DNA from: Homarus americanus
Lineage: Eukaryota > Arthropoda > Malacostraca > Decapoda > Nephropidae
Reading direction: 5' to 3'
DNA length: 64,000 nucleotides
Assembly (NCBI RefSeq): GCF_018991925.1
Contig: NW_024737068.1
Coordinates: forward strand, 6,687,061 to 6,751,060
The notes beneath the pieces are model-generated. The model searched no databases and was not told the DNA's origin. It saw only the letters and a program-made list of their open reading frames with translations. This document shows, piece after piece, positions 60,463 through 64,000 of this stretch; the stretch's first letter is position 1; each line of letters begins with the position of its first letter. Both the position numbers and the translations under genes were made by a program.

Positions 60463-61430
60463 ATACTGAGTCACTCCTCCCTTACTAGCTACTCTGAGTC
60501 ACTCCTCCCTTACACGCTACTCTGAGTCACTCCTCCCTTACTCGGTACTCTGAGTCACTCCTCCCTTACTCGCTACTCTGAGTCACTCTCTTACTCTGGC
60601 CATACCTGAGTCACCTCCTCACTCTGCCACTCTGAATCACTCCCTCCCTTACTCTGCCACCTGAGTCACCTCCTCACGCCACCTGAGTCATCTTCCTCAC
60701 TTCCTGCACTTTGAGCCACTCCCATTCCTGCCACCTGAGTCACCCTCCTCACTGCCACTCTGGATCACCTCCTCACCTCCGCCACCTGAGTCACCTCCCA
60801 CTCGGCCACCTGAGTCACCTCCCTACTCCGCCACCTGAGTCACTCCTCCCACTCGCTACCTGAGTCACTCCTCCCTTACTAGCTACCTGAGTCACTCCTC
60901 CTTACTCCGCTACCTGAGTCACTCCCTCCTACTCAAGCTACTCCTGAATCACTCCTGCCTCATCGCTACCTGAGCTACCTCCTTACACGCCACTTGAGTC
61001 ACTCCTCCCACTGGTACTTTGAGTCACCCGTCCTCATCGCCACCTGCTTGAGTCACTCCTCCACTGGCTACTCTGAGTCACCTCTCCTCACTGCCACTCC
61101 TGAGCTCACTCCTCCCTCACACGCCACCTGAGTCACCTCCACTCTCCTGGCATTTGAGTCACCCTCCTCACTCGTTACCTGAGTCACCTCCCTCACTCAG
61201 CTACCTGAGTCACTCCTCACGCCACTTGAGTCACTCCCTCATACGCCATCGAGCCACCTCCTTACCTGGCACTTTGAGCCTCCTCACTCACATTCTGAGT
61301 CACCCCTCCCTTACTCGTTACTCTGAGTCACTCCTCCTTTACTCGCTACTCTGAGTCACTCCTCCCTTACTTGCTACTAAATCAGTCCTCCCTTACTCGC
61401 TGCTCTGAGTCACTCCGCCATACACGCTTC
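60463..61430. repeat. 28-bp minisatellite with TGAGTCA cores
   Basis: Unit TACTCTGAGTCACTCCTCCC plus TTACTCGC. I count 28 exact TGAGTCA words across the array. Both edges hold clean units. The middle (about 60600-61300) has many unit-shortening indels, mainly in C/T runs. Confidence 0.95.
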
Positions 61431-61435
61431 CTGGC

Positions 61436-61812
61436 GACTCAAACATTCTTTCCTCATTCACATACGTTCTCTGGAGATTCGGTACCATCTTTATTTCGTT
61501 TGGAACAGGAGGATCTGTTTACAGTCGTTCAGAGACATTCTTTGGATAAACAGAAAGGCTTTTGTGTTCGTTCAGATACGTTCTCTGGGGGCGGAGTATC
61601 ATTTCCCGTTCGTTTAGCAACACAGGGTTCTTTTACGATCGTTCATGCCCTTTCTGTAGATAATCGGGAGAGCTATTTGTTCGCTCCGAAACGTTCCCTG
61701 AGGACAAGGCACCATTCCTCTCGTTCATTTAAAAACACCCGATACTATTTCGATCGTTCAGATATATTACTGTGGCAGGAAATAATGCTTTATGTTGGTT
61801 CAAATGTGCTGT
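61436..61812. repeat. decayed 50-bp tandem array, left part
   Basis: Units like TACGTTCTCTGGxGACxAGG with TACCATTTxxxTCGTTCAG recur near 61465, 61538, 61578, 61632, 61652, 61690 and 61750. The same family resumes at 63490. Confidence 0.65.
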
Positions 61813-62530
61813 GAAAGTAACATTCTTCCCTCTTGTAGGTGAAGTATCATTCTTCTCTCCTGTAGGTGAAAGTATCATTCTTCCCTACTGTGGGTGAAAG
61901 TATCATTCTTCCTTCCTGTAGGTGAAAGTAACATTCTTCCCTCTTGTAGGTGAAAGTAACATTCTTCCCTCTTGTAGGTGAAAGTATCATTCTTCTCTCC
62001 TGTAGGTGAAAATATCCTTCTTCCCTACTGTAGGTGAAAGTAACATTCTTCCCTACTGTAGGTGAAAGTATCATTCTTCCCTCCTGTAGGTGAAAGTATC
62101 ATTCTTCCCTACTGTAGTTGAAAGTAATATTCTTCCCTAATGTAAGTGAAAGTATCATTCTTCCCTCCTGTAGGTGAAAGTATCATTCTTCCCTACTGTA
62201 GTTGAAAGTAATATTCTTCCCTAATGTAAGTGAAAGTATCATTCTTCCCTCCTGTAGGTGAAAGTATCATTCTTCCCTACTGTAGTTGAAAGTAATATTC
62301 TTCCCTAATGTAAGTGAAAGTATCATTCTTCCCTCCTGTAGGTGAAAGTATCATTCTTCCCTACTGTAGTTGAAAGTAATATTCTTCCCTAATGTAAGTG
62401 AAAGTATCATTCTTCCCTCCTGTAGGTGAAAGTATCATTCTTCCCTCCTGTAGGTGAAAGTATCATTCTTCCATCCTGTAGGTGAAAGTATCATTCTTCC
62501 CTCCTGTAGGTGAAAGTATCATTCTTCCTG
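61813..62530. repeat. 28-bp minisatellite with 84-bp higher-order repeat
   Basis: Unit GTAGGTGAAAGTATCATTCT plus TCCCTCCT, about 25 copies. Three unit variants form a trimer repeated four times exactly 84 bp apart (ACTGTAGTTGAAAG at 62111, 62195, 62279, 62363). Confidence 0.97.
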
Positions 62531-62696
62531 TCCCTGATATTCTCTGGACGTATAGCAGCAGTGGACCCTTTCTCCATGACGTCAGTAGCGCGGTTACTTG
62601 TGTTGGTTGGGTAAAAAGTATCGAGTGAAGAGATATTGTTGTACTGCATATGACAATAGAGGTTATGTAAGGTGTCATATTAGGGCTTCAGGGGTG

Positions 62697-62700
<4 letters not shown>

Positions 62701-62744
<44 letters not shown>
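62701..62744. repeat. (GT)n microsatellite
   Basis: About 22 GT units. Confidence 0.95.
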
Positions 62745-62745
<1 letters not shown>

Positions 62746-63266
62746 ATCCCAGAACCCCCTACAATGACACCTTCTTCAGCTATAATAATAGTGAGTTATT
62801 GTGATTAATTATACAGATTTATTAACCAAGGACACAGGTGCAGGTTATAACAAGGTACCTGGCAGGCAAACAACAGGGGTAAGAGGACATGATACAAATA
62901 ACCTGACGACGACGTAAACAAACCTCACAACTTCATTCTTTCGTAAACAATTAAAATTCTTTCCTTTACAATGAAATAAATACCTCTTACTCCTCCTATT
63001 TCTTATAATTTAATGATTTTTTTATATACTATTTCCACCTAATTGATGCAAGATTTTTGGTGTGATATAAATAATTACGATCTTATACTTTAGACCAGGT
63101 GTTCCGAGCCAAGTATTCATGGAGCCTTATCGGGGGGTGCGGGAGACACATTTCGAGGAGCCTAAGTTATATTAGGTGTATGCAGAATGTGTCATATGTA
63201 CCACTTTTTTATGATACATCCAGATTATTATTAAAGAAATACAGATAAAAGTGACTAAGGTGCCAT
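62745..63266. other. unassigned DNA
   Basis: Nothing recognised. Confidence 0.35.
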
Positions 63267-63425
63267 TTTTTTTTACAATAACGTAGACTTTCTGTTATAC
63301 TTTTTAACAATAACTCAGACTTTCTCTCACTTTTTAAGAATAAGACAGACTTTCTGCTATACTTTTTTTAACAATAACATAAACTTTCTGATGACATTAA
63401 TACACGACTTTCTACTAACCACGAA
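63267..63425. repeat. tandem repeat, about 43 bp, four copies
   Basis: TTTTTAACAATAACxxAGAC plus TTTCTGxTATACT units. Confidence 0.85.
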
Positions 63426-63489
63426 CTTAACATATATGTAAAGCGAACGACAGCGTTAGTATACCATTACAACGTGTTTTAACCTCTTA

Positions 63490-63623
63490 GTCTTGGATAC
63501 TCTAAACCCGTTCCCATGGACACAATACTATTTCCGTCACGTTCAGATCGTCTTACACGTTCTCCCAGGAAAGACAAGGTGGTATTTGTTTCGTTCAGAT
63601 CGACTCAGATGATTCCCAAGAAA

Positions 63624-63659
<36 letters not shown>

Positions 63660-63990
63660 ATAATCACTATTTATTCCGTCAGGTTACTAGAATATCCCCA
63701 TTGGCCAGATATAACATCTCTTTTTGTTCGTTCAATTCTAGTGATACGTTCCACAGAATAATGAATAAATAGAAACCGTTCGTTCAGCACCCTTGAGGCG
63801 TTTTTCCATTACATTTCCCAGTAGTCACAAAAAACTTAGAATATCTACCCATTTTCCAAGATTTCGCCTTGTCTTTTCCCAGGAGGAGCAAAATTACCCA
63901 TTTTTTTTATTCACACCTTCGGTAACGTTTCCTTTCATTTCCTTTCCCAGGAGACACAAAAACCCCCCAGAAAATTCGTTCAAATCCTCC
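63490..63990. repeat. decayed 50-90-bp tandem array, right part
   Basis: TTCAGATCG…CGTTCTCCCAGGAAAGACAAGG and later CCCAGGAGxxxCAAAA units resemble the family at 61436-61812. An (AAAG)n run sits inside at 63622-63660. Confidence 0.55.
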
Positions 63991-64000
63991 CACACAGTCG

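Overview
This is eukaryotic, very probably arthropod and most likely decapod crustacean, nuclear DNA. Four things point there: scattered arrays of the arthropod telomere motif TTAGG/CCTAA (841-924, 4560-4593, 9445-9600, 15879-15932); an extreme density of GA/CT, CA/GT, AT, GACA and ATCT microsatellites; a tRNA-headed SINE of a kind I associate with decapods (21105-21466); and LINE remnants of invertebrate type. No prokaryotic features (operons, CRISPR, rRNA) are present. There is one assembly gap (N run, 23902-24000).

Only one convincing intact host gene is visible: a single-exon, 262-codon secreted astacin-family (M12A) protein at 31099-31887 (+). It keeps the astacin fold markers, including all four disulfide cysteines, but has lost the catalytic Glu and two of the three zinc-binding His, so it looks like a pseudoprotease. 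A 192-bp MITE-like element with 34-bp inverted ends lies about 230 bp upstream. Two further stretches (25793-25885 and around 34032-34054) look like possible 5' exons but are weak.

Mobile-element remnants: a minus-strand LINE (about 16491-18879) and a plus-strand 5'-truncated LINE (18879-19762) joined 5' end to 5' end; a degraded LINE at 45195-46500 (+); another at 58750-59580 (+); an open 197-codon TE-associated nuclease-like domain at 26423-27016 (-); a tRNA-derived SINE inserted in an ATGT repeat; a second decayed tRNA-like head at 6765-6980; a solo mariner-type terminal repeat at 9965-9989; and a 1.5-kb foldback structure at 10401-11898.

Most of the rest is tandem repeat of every age. 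Young minisatellites include CAC-rich 1045-2024, TGACG-containing 2161-3339, 18-bp 24001-24292, 35-bp 34097-34465, 43-bp 35699-36010, 16-bp 49196-51055, 28-bp 60463-61430, and 28-bp with an 84-bp higher-order period at 61813-62530. Many apparently unique AT-rich intervals prove to be decayed tandem arrays (6095-6600, 22810-23345, 36745-37010, 40855-41145, 46935-47335, 52200-54640, 61436-61812 with 63490-63990). Nearly all long open frames come from these repeats and are not genes. No pathway or operon-like cooperation can be inferred.
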